Source of the DNA: Shewanella aestuarii
GTDB taxonomy: Bacteria; Pseudomonadota; Gammaproteobacteria; Enterobacterales; Shewanellaceae
Length of the DNA: 64,000 bases
NCBI RefSeq assembly: GCF_014647215.1
Contig: NZ_BMOT01000004.1
Location: 62,001-126,000, forward strand
Reading direction: 5' to 3'
The number at the start of each line of letters is the position of its first letter. The first letter of the stretch is position 1. Below the pieces are notes generated by a model. That model was given only the letters and a program-made list of their open reading frames with translations, did no database searches and had not been told where the DNA came from. Made by a program: the position numbers and the translations under genes. This document shows, in pieces, positions 46,139 to 54,881 of the stretch.

Positions 46139-47215
46139 ATGAAAAAGAAGATAGCAATTGCAATAAGTACCCTACTACTTTCATCCTCAGCAGTAGCCGA
46201 AGTGCATATTTCAGGTTTTGCATCTGTCGTCGGCGGTAAAGTATTAGATGGTACGGGTGTAGAAGAGTTTGATTTAGGGCCCTCTTTTCTAGCGGATTAC
46301 CCGTTAGTGGGAGTTTACGAAGAAGAAATAAGCTTTAACCCTGATACCTTATTTGGGCTTCAATTTAGTGCAGATCTCATGGATGGATTATCTGCAACTG
46401 CACAAGTAGTATCTAGAGGGGCAAACGACTTCTCAGCAGACTTTGAATGGGCTTATATTTCCTATGAAGTCAACGACAACTGGACTTTTCAGGGCGGTAA
46501 AAAACGACTTCCTTTATACTACTACAGTGACTTTTTTGATGTAGGTTATGCCTATACTTGGATACGCCCGCCAGCAGATAACTATACTTGGCAGGTCTTT
46601 AATTATACAGGGGTTAGTGCACTTTATAATTATCTCGTCGGTGAATGGACAGTATCAGGTCAAGTATATTATGGCCGAGAAGACAGTGATGATAATAAAC
46701 TATTATCTGAGTTTTTCTTTTTAGAAAGTACCCGCGAAATATGGAAAGACATTGGCGGTATTGTTGTCCAGTTTAATCGCGAATGGCTAGATATCCGCCT
46801 AACACACATGCAGTACACTAATGAGAGATACATTGGTGATGTACAGCAAGTATGGGATGGCAGCACTGAACGGAAAGGCAAATTTTACGGTTTATCAGTA
46901 AATATCGATTATGAAAACTTTTTACTGTTAACAGAATTAAATCGCCTTTCTTTACAAGGCTCTGATCTTGATACTTATCTAGTTACCCTCGGCTATAGAA
47001 TTAAAGATTTTACGCCTTATGTATCTTATTCAGATTTCGATGATGGAGAGCAAGGCGAGGTCCACAATACCACCTCATTCGGTGTTCGTTGGGACTTTCA
47101 TCCTTCAGCAGCATTTAAACTTCAATATGATGACGTCGAAGATAATGGTGGTCCGGGCTTAAAAGTGGCCGGTGACTCGCAATCCATTAGTTTCGGTATT
47201 GACTTAGTATTTTAG
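46139..47215 (+). CDS. Outer-membrane porin-like beta-barrel protein
   Basis: A 358-residue protein with a Sec signal peptide (ending SSAVAE) and an alternating amphipathic beta pattern throughout. It opens VHISGFASVVGGKV, typical of a first porin strand, and ends SISFGIDLVF with a terminal Phe, the BAM recognition signal. Segments such as WAYISYEVNDNWTFQGGKKR match the DcaP/porin-type superfamily. It is predicted to form a channel in the outer membrane. Nine bases later follows a small periplasmic binding protein, so they form an operon. An FNR box lies upstream. Confidence 0.82.
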   Translation: MKKKIAIAISTLLLSSSAVAEVHISGFASVVGGKVLDGTGVEEFDLGPSFLADYPLVGVYEEEISFNPDTLFGLQFSADLMDGLSATAQVVSRGANDFSADFEWAYISYEVNDNWTFQGGKKRLPLYYYSDFFDVGYAYTWIRPPADNYTWQVFNYTGVSALYNYLVGEWTVSGQVYYGREDSDDNKLLSEFFFLESTREIWKDIGGIVVQFNREWLDIRLTHMQYTNERYIGDVQQVWDGSTERKGKFYGLSVNIDYENFLLLTELNRLSLQGSDLDTYLVTLGYRIKDFTPYVSYSDFDDGEQGEVHNTTSFGVRWDFHPSAAFKLQYDDVEDNGGPGLKVAGDSQSISFGIDLVF

Positions 47216-47224
47216 GAGGGAGAC

Positions 47225-47635
47225 ATGAATAAATTACTTTGCTCAATCCTGTTGAGTTTTGTTTCGCTGCAAGCTTCTGCTGCAATTGCAGTAATTGTTC
47301 ATCCAAGTAATGCAGATAATATCGATAAAAAGGCAATCGAGAATATTTATCTAGGTAAGACAAAATCATTTCCTGGTGGTGAACAAGCTGTACCTGTAAA
47401 TATGGATGCTTCACAAAGTATTAAAGAAACATTTGATACCACTGTGGTAGGTAAATCTTCTAGCCAGCTTAAGTCTTATTGGTCAAAGAAAGTGTTTACA
47501 GGTAAAGGGACTCCCCCAAAAGAAGTGCCGAATGCCGAAGATATGATTAAATTAATTTCCTCCAACCCTAACATGATTGGTTACATTGATAGCAGTGCGG
47601 TAAACGATACCGTAAAAGTTATCGGCGAATTTTAA
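47225..47635 (+). CDS. Small PstS/PBP-like periplasmic protein
   Basis: A 136-residue protein with a Sec signal peptide (ending ASAAIA). The mature part resembles one lobe of phosphate-type binding proteins: IAVIVHPSNADNIDKKAIENIYLGKTKSFPGG, then SYWSKKVFTGKGTPPKEV and NPNMIGYIDSSAV, the pattern of the PBP_like_2 family. A strong TAGGAGGGAG precedes the ATG. It is co-transcribed with the porin, so the two may handle the same solute; phosphate is only a guess from the family. Confidence 0.82.
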   Translation: MNKLLCSILLSFVSLQASAAIAVIVHPSNADNIDKKAIENIYLGKTKSFPGGEQAVPVNMDASQSIKETFDTTVVGKSSSQLKSYWSKKVFTGKGTPPKEVPNAEDMIKLISSNPNMIGYIDSSAVNDTVKVIGEF

Positions 47636-47647
47636 TTTATAGTAAGT

Positions 47648-47680
47648 AAAATGCCAGTCGATTACTCGGCTGGCATTTTT
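47648..47680 (+). terminator. Rho-independent terminator of the porin operon
   Basis: AAAATGCCAGTCG with CGGCTGGCATTTTT forms a stem (one G-T pair) around a short loop, followed by Ts, 13 bases past the stop. Confidence 0.85.
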
Positions 47681-47759
47681 ATTTAAGATAACTACCATTA
47701 CAAAGCAGCAATTATCTTATGTCATATTGTGCTCATGCTATTCAGCAGCACCTGCTGTA

Positions 47760-49949
47760 CTACTTTAACTTAGCGACAGCTTTACGCGCCTGATGTAATT
47801 TTTTATAACTTTCAATCAAACGTAAATGTGGTTCAATACCCTCTAACTTCATGCTGGTTTTAGTTAAACCATAAAATCGCACTTTTCCAGTAACAGAACC
47901 AACAACGTTTTCCATCACTTCTTTGCCAAACATACGGTTAAAGTTATCAATGAAGTGCTCTAGCTCTAACTCTTCATCTAATGTTACTTCCAGTACCGCA
48001 TTAATGGCTTGATAGAACAAACCCCGTTGTACTGTATTATCGTTAAACTGAAGAAACTCGCCGACTAATTCAATTGCCTCTTCATGCTCACCTAAAGCTA
48101 AATAAATCAGAATTTTAAGCTCTATAATAGTCAATTGCCCCCAAACCGAATTCTCGTCAAATACGATGCCAATTAATGTAGGGATATCGGTTTGGTTATC
48201 TAGCTGGCTTTCTTCTAATCGATTAACTAATTTACCCAACGCTTTGGTGCTTAAAGAATGTAAATTAAGAATATCTTCACGGTATAGCAGCGCCTTGTTG
48301 GTATTATCCCAAATCAGGTCATCAACTGGGTAGACTTCAGAATACTCTGGTACCAAAATTCGGCATGCTGAAGCACCTAAATCAGTAAACTCAGCAATAT
48401 AAACTTCTTTGCCCATTGCCGATAAAATACCAAATAACGCCTCAGCTTCTTGTTCATTCGTACCCGAAAAATCCCATTCACAGAAATCAAAGTCGAACTT
48501 ACTGCTAAAGAAACGCCAAGAAATAACGCCTGTAGAATCGATAAAGTGCTCAACAAAGTTTTCTGGTTCGGTCACAGCCATACTGTTAAACGTGGGCTTA
48601 GGCACATCATTTAAACCTTCAAAGCTTCGGCCTTGTAATAACTCGGTTAAGCTGCGCTCTAATGCCACTTCAAAACTTGGATGTGCACCAAATGAGGCAA
48701 AAACTCCGCCTGTTCTTGGGTTCATTAGGGTTACGCACATCACAGGAAATTGTCCAGCCAACGATGCATCTTTCACAACAACCGGAAAGCCTTGCTCTTC
48801 GAGGCCTTTAATCCCTGCAAGTATGCTTGGGTATTTTTCTAACACAGCCATAGGGACATCAGGAAGAACAATTTCTTGCTCGATGATTTGACGTTTTACC
48901 GCTCGTTCGAAGATTTCTGATAAACATTGAACATGCGCTTCTTGTAAGTTATTACCCGCACTCATGCCATTACTTAAAAACAAGTTTTCAATTAAGTTTG
49001 ATGGAAAATAAACGGTCTCACCATCTGATTGGCGCGTGTAGGGTATAGCACAAATACCGCGTTCTTTATTACCTGAATTGGTATCAATTAAGTGTGAACC
49101 ACATAATTCTTCATCTGGGTTATAAATATCTAAACAATACTCATCTAAAATGCCTGTTGGTAATGCATCATCGTCTTCAAGTGCAAACCACTTTTCATTT
49201 GGGTAATGCACAAACTCACTAGCCGCAATTTCTTCACCAAAATATTGATCATTATAGAAAAAATTATTATTTAGACGCTCAATAAACTCACCCAATGCTG
49301 AACACAGTGCGCTTTCTTTAGTCGCTCCCTTACCATTGGTGAAACACATAGGCGATGCCGCATCGCGAATATGTAACGACCACACATTAGGTACAATATT
49401 TCGCCAAGATGAGATTTCAATCTTCATCCCCAGCTCAGCTAACATGCTGGTCATATTTTTGATGGTTTGTTCAAGCGGCAGATCTTTGCCTAAAATAAAG
49501 GTACTGCTATCGCTATCAGGCTGCCCTATTAACATCGCATTGGCGTCGGCATCTAAATTTTCAACGGTTTCAATTTTAAATTCAGGGCCCGTTTGCACCA
49601 CTTTTTTAACGGTACAGCGATCGATTGAACGCAGAATACCTTCACGGTCTTTGTCAGAAATATCTTCTGGTAACTCAACCTGAATTTGAAAGATCTGGTT
49701 GTAGCGATCTTCAGGATCTACAATGTTATTTTGTGATAATCGAATGTTTTCAGTAGAAATGTCACGAGCTTTACAATACACCTTAATAAAGTACGCCGCG
49801 CACAATGCTGATGAAGCTAAAAAGTAATCAAAAGGACTCGGTGCAGAACCATCGCCTTTATAACGAATGGGCTGATCTGCTGTCACCGTAAAGTCGTCAA
49901 ACTTGGCTTCGAGTCTTAAATTATCGAGAAAATTTACTTTGATTTCCAT
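47760..49949 (-). CDS. OsmC-YcaO fusion protein with C-terminal helical repeats
   Basis: The 729-residue product joins two domains. Residues about 1-140 are OsmC-like (ADQPIRYKGDGSAPSPFDYF, SSALCAAYF with a conserved Cys). Residues about 170-570 are a YcaO domain (GKGATKESALCSALGEFIER is the ATP-binding region; SNGMSAGNNLQEAHVQCLSE follows). Residues about 590-729 form TPR-like helices. YcaO proteins use ATP to activate amide carbonyls; E. coli YcaO is linked to ribosomal protein S12 methylthiolation. OsmC domains have thiol peroxidase activity. The ATG at 49949 with AGGTG upstream is preferred over the GTG at 49958. Confidence 0.9.
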   Translation of the reverse strand: MEIKVNFLDNLRLEAKFDDFTVTADQPIRYKGDGSAPSPFDYFLASSALCAAYFIKVYCKARDISTENIRLSQNNIVDPEDRYNQIFQIQVELPEDISDKDREGILRSIDRCTVKKVVQTGPEFKIETVENLDADANAMLIGQPDSDSSTFILGKDLPLEQTIKNMTSMLAELGMKIEISSWRNIVPNVWSLHIRDAASPMCFTNGKGATKESALCSALGEFIERLNNNFFYNDQYFGEEIAASEFVHYPNEKWFALEDDDALPTGILDEYCLDIYNPDEELCGSHLIDTNSGNKERGICAIPYTRQSDGETVYFPSNLIENLFLSNGMSAGNNLQEAHVQCLSEIFERAVKRQIIEQEIVLPDVPMAVLEKYPSILAGIKGLEEQGFPVVVKDASLAGQFPVMCVTLMNPRTGGVFASFGAHPSFEVALERSLTELLQGRSFEGLNDVPKPTFNSMAVTEPENFVEHFIDSTGVISWRFFSSKFDFDFCEWDFSGTNEQEAEALFGILSAMGKEVYIAEFTDLGASACRILVPEYSEVYPVDDLIWDNTNKALLYREDILNLHSLSTKALGKLVNRLEESQLDNQTDIPTLIGIVFDENSVWGQLTIIELKILIYLALGEHEEAIELVGEFLQFNDNTVQRGLFYQAINAVLEVTLDEELELEHFIDNFNRMFGKEVMENVVGSVTGKVRFYGLTKTSMKLEGIEPHLRLIESYKKLHQARKAVAKLK

Positions 49950-50214
49950 TGAATACACCTACAGTCATTCACAGCCTAACGGCCACATTATCTAATTAAA
50001 GTGAATTATCGGTGTTTTTGACCCAATAGTCTTGGTTTTATTGAATAAATGACCCAAGAAGACTTTTTTGAGGTGAATAATTAGACCAGTAATTGACAAT
50101 AAAATACCAAATTGAATGGTGCATACCGAATTAATGTCGACTATATTAGGATAAGGAAAAGTTCAGTGGCTCTAAAATCATTGATAAAAGAAGGAAAAGG
50201 AAAAGGAAAACCAT

Positions 50215-51018
50215 TTGAAATATATCTGGCTAACGCTGTTACTGATTTGTTTTGACCTATGGGGCGCATCACCGCCTCAACGTAAAGTCATGTATCTTTA
50301 CACATATCATTATATGCCCCCTTATGTTATCAATAGCTCAGAAAAAATTGGTTTACTATATGATATTGAACAATTTTTTAACACTCACCAACAAACTTAT
50401 CAGTTCAGCGTCTCTTACATTCCTCGTAAACGCTTAAATTACTTGCTCAACTCCGACCAATTTGAAGGGATGGTAATTGGAGTTAATCCGATTTGGTTTC
50501 AGGATGTTAAAAAAACAAAATATTTATGGTCTGAAGCCTTTATTAACGATCAAGATGAAATCATTTCGCATTCGAATAACCCGATTGAATTTAGCAGTAA
50601 AGAAGCATTGATAGGCAAAAGTATCGGCGGTATTTCAGGTTTTCGCTATCACACAGTCGATACATTAGTTGCTGATGGTTTAATGACCCGAATTGATACC
50701 GCAAATGAATCTCAATTAATCAACATGCTACTTAAAAAGCGCTTTGATTGCGCTATCGTCTCGAGGGCCACCACAATTTATTATCAACAATTATTAAATG
50801 CTGATACCCCTATTTATTTTTCATCTAAGCCGCATGACACCTTTACCCGACATATTTTTGCCCCTAAGCAACTACAAGCCGAGTTTGAAACTGTCATTAG
50901 CTTAGTAAAACAATTAAACGCTGATCCAGCCTGGCAAAACAAAATGCAGCAGTATCAAACCTACCTATTACCAGAAACACCTCTGCCAAATAGTGGTTCA
51001 GGGCAAGCAACACCTTAA
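50215..51018 (+). CDS. Periplasmic solute-binding-like protein (SBP_bac_3 type)
   Basis: A 267-residue exported protein (signal ends LWGAS) with the fold pattern of extracellular amino-acid-binding proteins: an N-terminal lobe with YTYHYMPPYVI, FFNTHQQTYQFSVSYIPRKR, and a second lobe with GKSIGGISGFRYHTVD and FDCAIVSRATTIYY. The start is a TTG behind AAGGA; no ATG with a signal peptide is available. No permease or ATPase is near, so it may act as a sensor-associated or orphan binding protein. It is divergent from the OsmC-YcaO gene. Confidence 0.78.
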   Translation: MKYIWLTLLLICFDLWGASPPQRKVMYLYTYHYMPPYVINSSEKIGLLYDIEQFFNTHQQTYQFSVSYIPRKRLNYLLNSDQFEGMVIGVNPIWFQDVKKTKYLWSEAFINDQDEIISHSNNPIEFSSKEALIGKSIGGISGFRYHTVDTLVADGLMTRIDTANESQLINMLLKKRFDCAIVSRATTIYYQQLLNADTPIYFSSKPHDTFTRHIFAPKQLQAEFETVISLVKQLNADPAWQNKMQQYQTYLLPETPLPNSGSGQATP

Positions 51019-51207
51019 AAGTTGGCCTTGGGATTGTGTTAATATTGAGGGATTTGAATTTCTGAGGGTTTAAGATAGCCAGATGCAAAGGCTTAAAGCT
51101 GAAGTTCACATCAGCACTCAATCACAAAAGATCTGAAGCTTCGCAATATCAATGAGTTTAAATCAAAATCTAAACCATCCCCCAGAGATAAACCATTAAT
51201 CTATCGG

Positions 51208-51438
51208 TTATTGCTCTTCTCGCTTAACTAACAAAAAAGTCAGGTACATTTTGGTAGGCAATGACAACACCATGCCAAATGCCACGCACATAGCGCTAAT
51301 AATAATGCCCCGTACGCCCATGGCTTCAATAGTCTCATTAAAGTTATGCAGGTATATACCTAATAATATTAAGCATATACCAATAGTAATAGAAGTTTTG
51401 AGCAAAAAAATTAACGTTTTATTGGTCACGATATTCAC
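51208..51438 (-). CDS. Small two-helix membrane protein, unknown
   Basis: A 76-residue product with two membrane helices (about residues 9-28, FLLKTSITIGICLILLGIY, and 42-65, GIIISAMCVAFGMVLSLPTKM), ending in a basic-acidic tail (VKREEQ). The start is a GTG with a weak ribosome-binding site; the hydrophobic periodicity supports it as real. It lies directly beside a MITE-like element, which may have altered its promoter. Confidence 0.5.
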   Translation of the reverse strand: MNIVTNKTLIFLLKTSITIGICLILLGIYLHNFNETIEAMGVRGIIISAMCVAFGMVLSLPTKMYLTFLLVKREEQ

Positions 51439-51460
51439 TTAAGCCAATTTGATATAGCTA

Positions 51461-51722
51461 GGGTCAGCTAACCTTTTAAGATTAAATTTTGTTCGAGATA
51501 GAATCGTTTTAGGCGCGGCAAAGAGCATGTAGCCTAGCAGGCTAAGTAAATATTTCTTAACAAAGCATAAAGCGATTCTAGCCGCCCCCTTCGGCCAGCC
51601 TTTGTAGTCCATTTCTACTACGTTATCGGCTTTTTAAGTAGGCCAGCTAAACGTCAAAGCCTCTGCCTAGTATAAATTCCCACAAAGTGCTGCTAAAACC
51701 AGCTTAAAAGGTCAACAGATCC
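51461..51722. mobile_element. MITE-like element (262 bp) with TA flanks
   Basis: Terminal inverted repeats of 20 bases: GGGTCAGCTAACCTTTTAAG on the left and, inverted, GGATCTGTTGACCTTTTAAG on the right (16 of 20 identical). Both ends are flanked by TA, as expected for an IS630/Tc1-type target duplication. Inside, TAGAATCG (51499-51506) pairs with CGATTCTA (51573-51580) and TAGCCT/AGGCTA forms a hairpin at 51530-51544. No transposase is encoded; the element probably moves in trans. Confidence 0.7.
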
Positions 51723-51781
51723 TAATATAGCGTGATTTATCGTAAGTGTGTTGATGTGGATCATTTATGTGTTTGTAACCT

Positions 51782-52435
51782 TTAACTACCTTCACCATCT
51801 AGGGTTAAACAATGAAGCTCTTTATCGGGTTTAGCATAACTTAGTCTAGTTAACCTTCGGGTTATGTGATAACAATCAAGCCCTGATACTGTAACCGTTT
51901 CAAGTGATTCAATATCAATATAGCCATCCGCTTTGATGGCATCGGGCATACAATATAAGTGGCAGATCTCACCGATTACTAATATGGTATTGTTAGTTGA
52001 TAGCGGGATTATTTCACGCATTTCAACTGCAAATTTGAGCTGACTTTCAGCCACAAAGGGCGCACTAACACCTTGATGATATTCTGGTGTGAGTCCCACT
52101 TTTTCAAATTCGGATTCCTGAGCATTATAACGAGCTGATGCTTGATGGGCTTGCTGAAAAATACCAAGACCGACATGGTTAATGGTATAAAAACCGTTAT
52201 TTTTAATATTGGCTAAAGTGTCTCTTGGTACTTCATCAGGACGTATAATCATCCCTACTAAAGCTGGATCTGCGCCAATATGAAATACTGAACTTACCAT
52301 TGATAAATTTGTGATCCCCAAAGCATCTTGCGTTCCAACTAAATTCGCACTTTTAAAACCCGATAAACTGTTAATTAGTTTGGCTCGATATTGTTTATCA
52401 AGAATGGCGAAATCTTGTGTTGAAAAGTGCTTCAT
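51782..52435 (-). CDS. Flavin reductase-like, FMN-binding protein
   Basis: A 217-residue split-barrel flavoprotein. KSANLVGTQDALGITNLSMVSSVFHIGADP is the FMN-binding strand-loop region, and PRDTLANIKNNGFYTINHV is the typical following motif. A GGAGATATC ribosome-binding site precedes the ATG. Members reduce free flavin or act on small aromatic compounds with a partner oxygenase; the partner is unknown. It is 54 bases downstream of the photolyase gene on the same strand and probably transcribed with it. Confidence 0.88.
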   Translation of the reverse strand: MKHFSTQDFAILDKQYRAKLINSLSGFKSANLVGTQDALGITNLSMVSSVFHIGADPALVGMIIRPDEVPRDTLANIKNNGFYTINHVGLGIFQQAHQASARYNAQESEFEKVGLTPEYHQGVSAPFVAESQLKFAVEMREIIPLSTNNTILVIGEICHLYCMPDAIKADGYIDIESLETVTVSGLDCYHITRRLTRLSYAKPDKELHCLTLDGEGS

Positions 52436-52488
52436 GATATCTCCTAAATGAAGTCCTAAGGTTAAATCGGTAGTCAGCCAAATGGAGC

Positions 52489-54057
52489 TTAAATGTTGTG
52501 TAAATTATTCAGCAAATACTCTGCTCGTTTTAAAATAGCTTGCTGATCATCAATTGGTTTTTTTTGCCAATTAGCAAAAACCATTTTGTTACGTGGATTA
52601 TTGGAAAAAAGTTGTTGATGTTTAGCCATAAAATTCCAATACAAGGCATTTAATGGGCACGCATTGTCGCCAATTGTTTTACTGACGCTATATTTACAAT
52701 CACTACAATAATCGCTCATTTTATTAATATAATTACCACTAGCAGCATAGGCCTTAGAACCAACAATACCCCCGTCGGCAAACTGACTCATGCCTCGAGT
52801 ATTTGGCATTTCCACCCATTCAATCGCATCGATATAAATGCCTAAATACCAATCATCGACCTGCTTGGGATCAATCGCAGTTATTAAACAAAAATTACCA
52901 GTTACCATTAATCGCTGGATGTGATGTGCATATGCATATTGAAGTGACTGTTTGATCGCATAATGTAAGCAATTCATGTTGGTTTTGGCATTCCAAAACC
53001 AGTCAGGAAGTAAATTATCGGCATTAAGCACATTCAATTGGCCATATTCAGGCATATTGCTCCAATAAACGCCCCTAACAAACTCTCGCCAACCGATAAT
53101 TTGCCGTACAAAACCTTCAATTTGTGCCAGAGATATTTCGCCTTCAGACGACACATACTGTGCAATGGCGGTATCAACAACACATTGAGGACTTATCATT
53201 TTAGTATTAAGTGCGAACGACAATCTAGAATGATAGAGAGCCCATTGCTTAGACTCGCCTAGGGCATCTAATTTTGCTGTCATGGCATCTTGAAACTGAC
53301 CGAATCGAACCAAACAAAAACGACAAAAATAATCTAACAACAATAAAGATTGTTTGCGGTTGACGGGCCATAATAACGCAGTATTCATCTCACCTATGGT
53401 ATTGATGTTATGCCTCTGAATACGCTCCCATATTAATGTAACGTCATGACTAAATAACAAGGGTTCTGGTACCGCTACAAAGTCTTTAGGTTTTATTTTT
53501 TGACGATTTTGCTGATCAAAATTCCATTGACCACCTAAAGGTTCATCACCTTCCATCATAACGTTAAATCTAAGCCGCATTTTGCGATAGAAATGTTCTA
53601 ACCGATGCTTTTTCCCTTGCTGGAAATAATGAGCTAACTCTGCATCTTTTAAATAAAAATGTTCGGTTTCATAAGGTGTTACCTTAATAGTTAACCCTTG
53701 AGTAAAATTCTCAAGTTGATGACGTAAGCGGTATTCATCCGCGAGTTGATACTCAAAATGGTCGACGTTATGGCGCTGGAATAATGCAGCTAGCAAAGCC
53801 GGTAAATCTTGGTATTGGGCCGTTTCATCTAAAGTCAGGTGCAATACACGATGACCGGCTTGCTCAAGTGCATCTGCAAATTGCGACATTGCGGCAAAAA
53901 AAGCCGATATTTTTTGTGCATGATGTTTGGTATAACTGGCTTCTTGGTGCAACTCGGCAATCACATATAAAGTACCCTGATGCTTTTCTCGAAACCAAGA
54001 GTGTGAAGCATTCAGTTGATCCCCTAAAACTAACCTTAATCTTGTTGCTGATTTCAT
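52489..54057 (-). CDS. Cryptochrome/photolyase, FeS-BCP ((6-4) photolyase) family
   Basis: A 522-residue light-driven DNA repair-type flavoprotein of the bacterial FeS photolyase branch (COG3046, PhrB-like). RLRLVLGDQLNASHSWF is the N-terminal family motif. Four cysteines expected for the 4Fe-4S cluster are present: one in GNFCLITAI and three in YCSDCKY and NACPLN. The region GWREFVRGVYW and DWYLGIYIDAIEWVEMPNT line the FAD site. The ATG at 54057 overlaps the stop of the upstream DUF2256 gene by four bases. It probably repairs (6-4) photoproducts; that is inferred from family. Confidence 0.92.
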   Translation of the reverse strand: MKSATRLRLVLGDQLNASHSWFREKHQGTLYVIAELHQEASYTKHHAQKISAFFAAMSQFADALEQAGHRVLHLTLDETAQYQDLPALLAALFQRHNVDHFEYQLADEYRLRHQLENFTQGLTIKVTPYETEHFYLKDAELAHYFQQGKKHRLEHFYRKMRLRFNVMMEGDEPLGGQWNFDQQNRQKIKPKDFVAVPEPLLFSHDVTLIWERIQRHNINTIGEMNTALLWPVNRKQSLLLLDYFCRFCLVRFGQFQDAMTAKLDALGESKQWALYHSRLSFALNTKMISPQCVVDTAIAQYVSSEGEISLAQIEGFVRQIIGWREFVRGVYWSNMPEYGQLNVLNADNLLPDWFWNAKTNMNCLHYAIKQSLQYAYAHHIQRLMVTGNFCLITAIDPKQVDDWYLGIYIDAIEWVEMPNTRGMSQFADGGIVGSKAYAASGNYINKMSDYCSDCKYSVSKTIGDNACPLNALYWNFMAKHQQLFSNNPRNKMVFANWQKKPIDDQQAILKRAEYLLNNLHNI

Positions 54058-54314
54058 CTCTTGCCCCAACACTTTTCATCGATCTGATTTGGTGACTTTG
54101 AGGTAGCTTGGCTCAAGTGAGGTTTATCGGCTGATAAATGCCCACGAACAAGGTGACTATCATTAGCTATACCAACTAGTATGCGGTTTCTTCCTCCCGC
54201 ACAACGTTTTGAACAGTACTTCACATTTTGCCAATCCCTTTGCCATTTTTTGCGCCAATTAAAAGAACGTGAGCAAGTCAGGCACACCTTAGATGGGAGC
54301 TGTGATTTTTTCAT
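54054..54314 (-). CDS. DUF2256 protein, small zinc-ribbon-like, photolyase-linked
   Basis: An 86-residue protein whose conserved core KVCLTCSRSFNWRKKWQRDW is followed by VKYCSKRCAGG, giving a C-x2-C and C-x3-C pair that probably binds zinc. This is DUF2256, which typically occurs next to FeS photolyases. Its stop overlaps the photolyase start (ATGA), so the two are translated together. The ATG at 54314 has GGGGA nine bases upstream; a longer in-frame TTG at 54341 is less likely. Confidence 0.88.
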   Translation of the reverse strand: MKKSQLPSKVCLTCSRSFNWRKKWQRDWQNVKYCSKRCAGGRNRILVGIANDSHLVRGHLSADKPHLSQATSKSPNQIDEKCWGKR

Positions 54315-54447
54315 TGAGTCAGTCCCCATATTTTGTTGCAATCGTCATTATCACTATCTGTTGCTCTCATGCTTAGCGCGTTAGGTTAGAGTAAACATTA
54401 CCCTGCTTTATCAGTTTGGAATAAGTCATCAAAAAATGAACAGTAAT

Positions 54448-54503
54448 CTTTACCTATGCTCACTTAATAGGTAAAGGCCTCTATGGCGGAAGCTGCTATA
54501 GAG
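54448..54503. ncRNA. Tandem hairpin structure, possible small RNA or regulatory leader
   Basis: CTTTACCTAT/ATAGGTAAAG forms a ten-base perfect stem (54448-54457 with 54467-54476), followed at once by CTCTAT/ATAGAG (54479-54484 with 54498-54503) enclosing a 13-base loop GGCGGAAGCTGCT. No T-run follows, so it is not a simple terminator. A structured RNA is possible but unproven. Confidence 0.25.
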
Positions 54504-54818
54504 ACAAATTCAATCGAACGTTTACCTGAATGCCAGCTAATAAATACCCATTGATGTCTGTTGAAAATGAATGGGGTTGCAGCTATGGATATCAAAAACT
54601 GCTGCAAAAATATCGAAGTTATTGTGTATCAAGGCCTTTAATTTCAGAACAACGGTTAATCTAAGCTCATTAAAAAACACCGAAGGAGTGATATGAGAGC
54701 ATGAGGCATTCGGGCATAGTAATTACATACCGACCATTACGTGCTGAAAGCCAGAAAAGTTTACCTTTTTAAGAAATAATGCCTTTAACCGCTATTTATT
54801 CGAAGAAATCAGCCAATA

Positions 54819-54845
54819 AAAAAGCGCCAGCATTGCTGGCGCCTT
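54819..54845 (-). terminator. Rho-independent terminator after rluF
   Basis: GGCGCCAGC/GCTGGCGCC-type stem with an AAT loop, followed on the minus strand by TTTTTTATT, starting about 37 bases past the rluF stop. Confidence 0.85.
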
Positions 54846-54881
54846 CATCAATTCATGTTGGTCGTACTAAATAATTGAATC

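Larger units (their letters stand above)
54315..54881. other. 567-base region without a recognised gene
   Basis: Contains the DUF2256 promoter, two tandem hairpins at 54448-54503 and the rluF terminator at 54819-54845. The middle (about 54504-54815) reads like decayed sequence with many stops in all frames. Confidence 0.45.

Noticed and set aside
47760..49949. YcaO gene as part of a RiPP biosynthetic cluster
   Set aside because: No precursor peptide, dehydrogenase, RRE or exporter beside it; the OsmC-YcaO layout fits a housekeeping role.
54504..54815. Possible transposase remnant
   Set aside because: Stops in all frames and no transposase motif (DDE or other) could be read.
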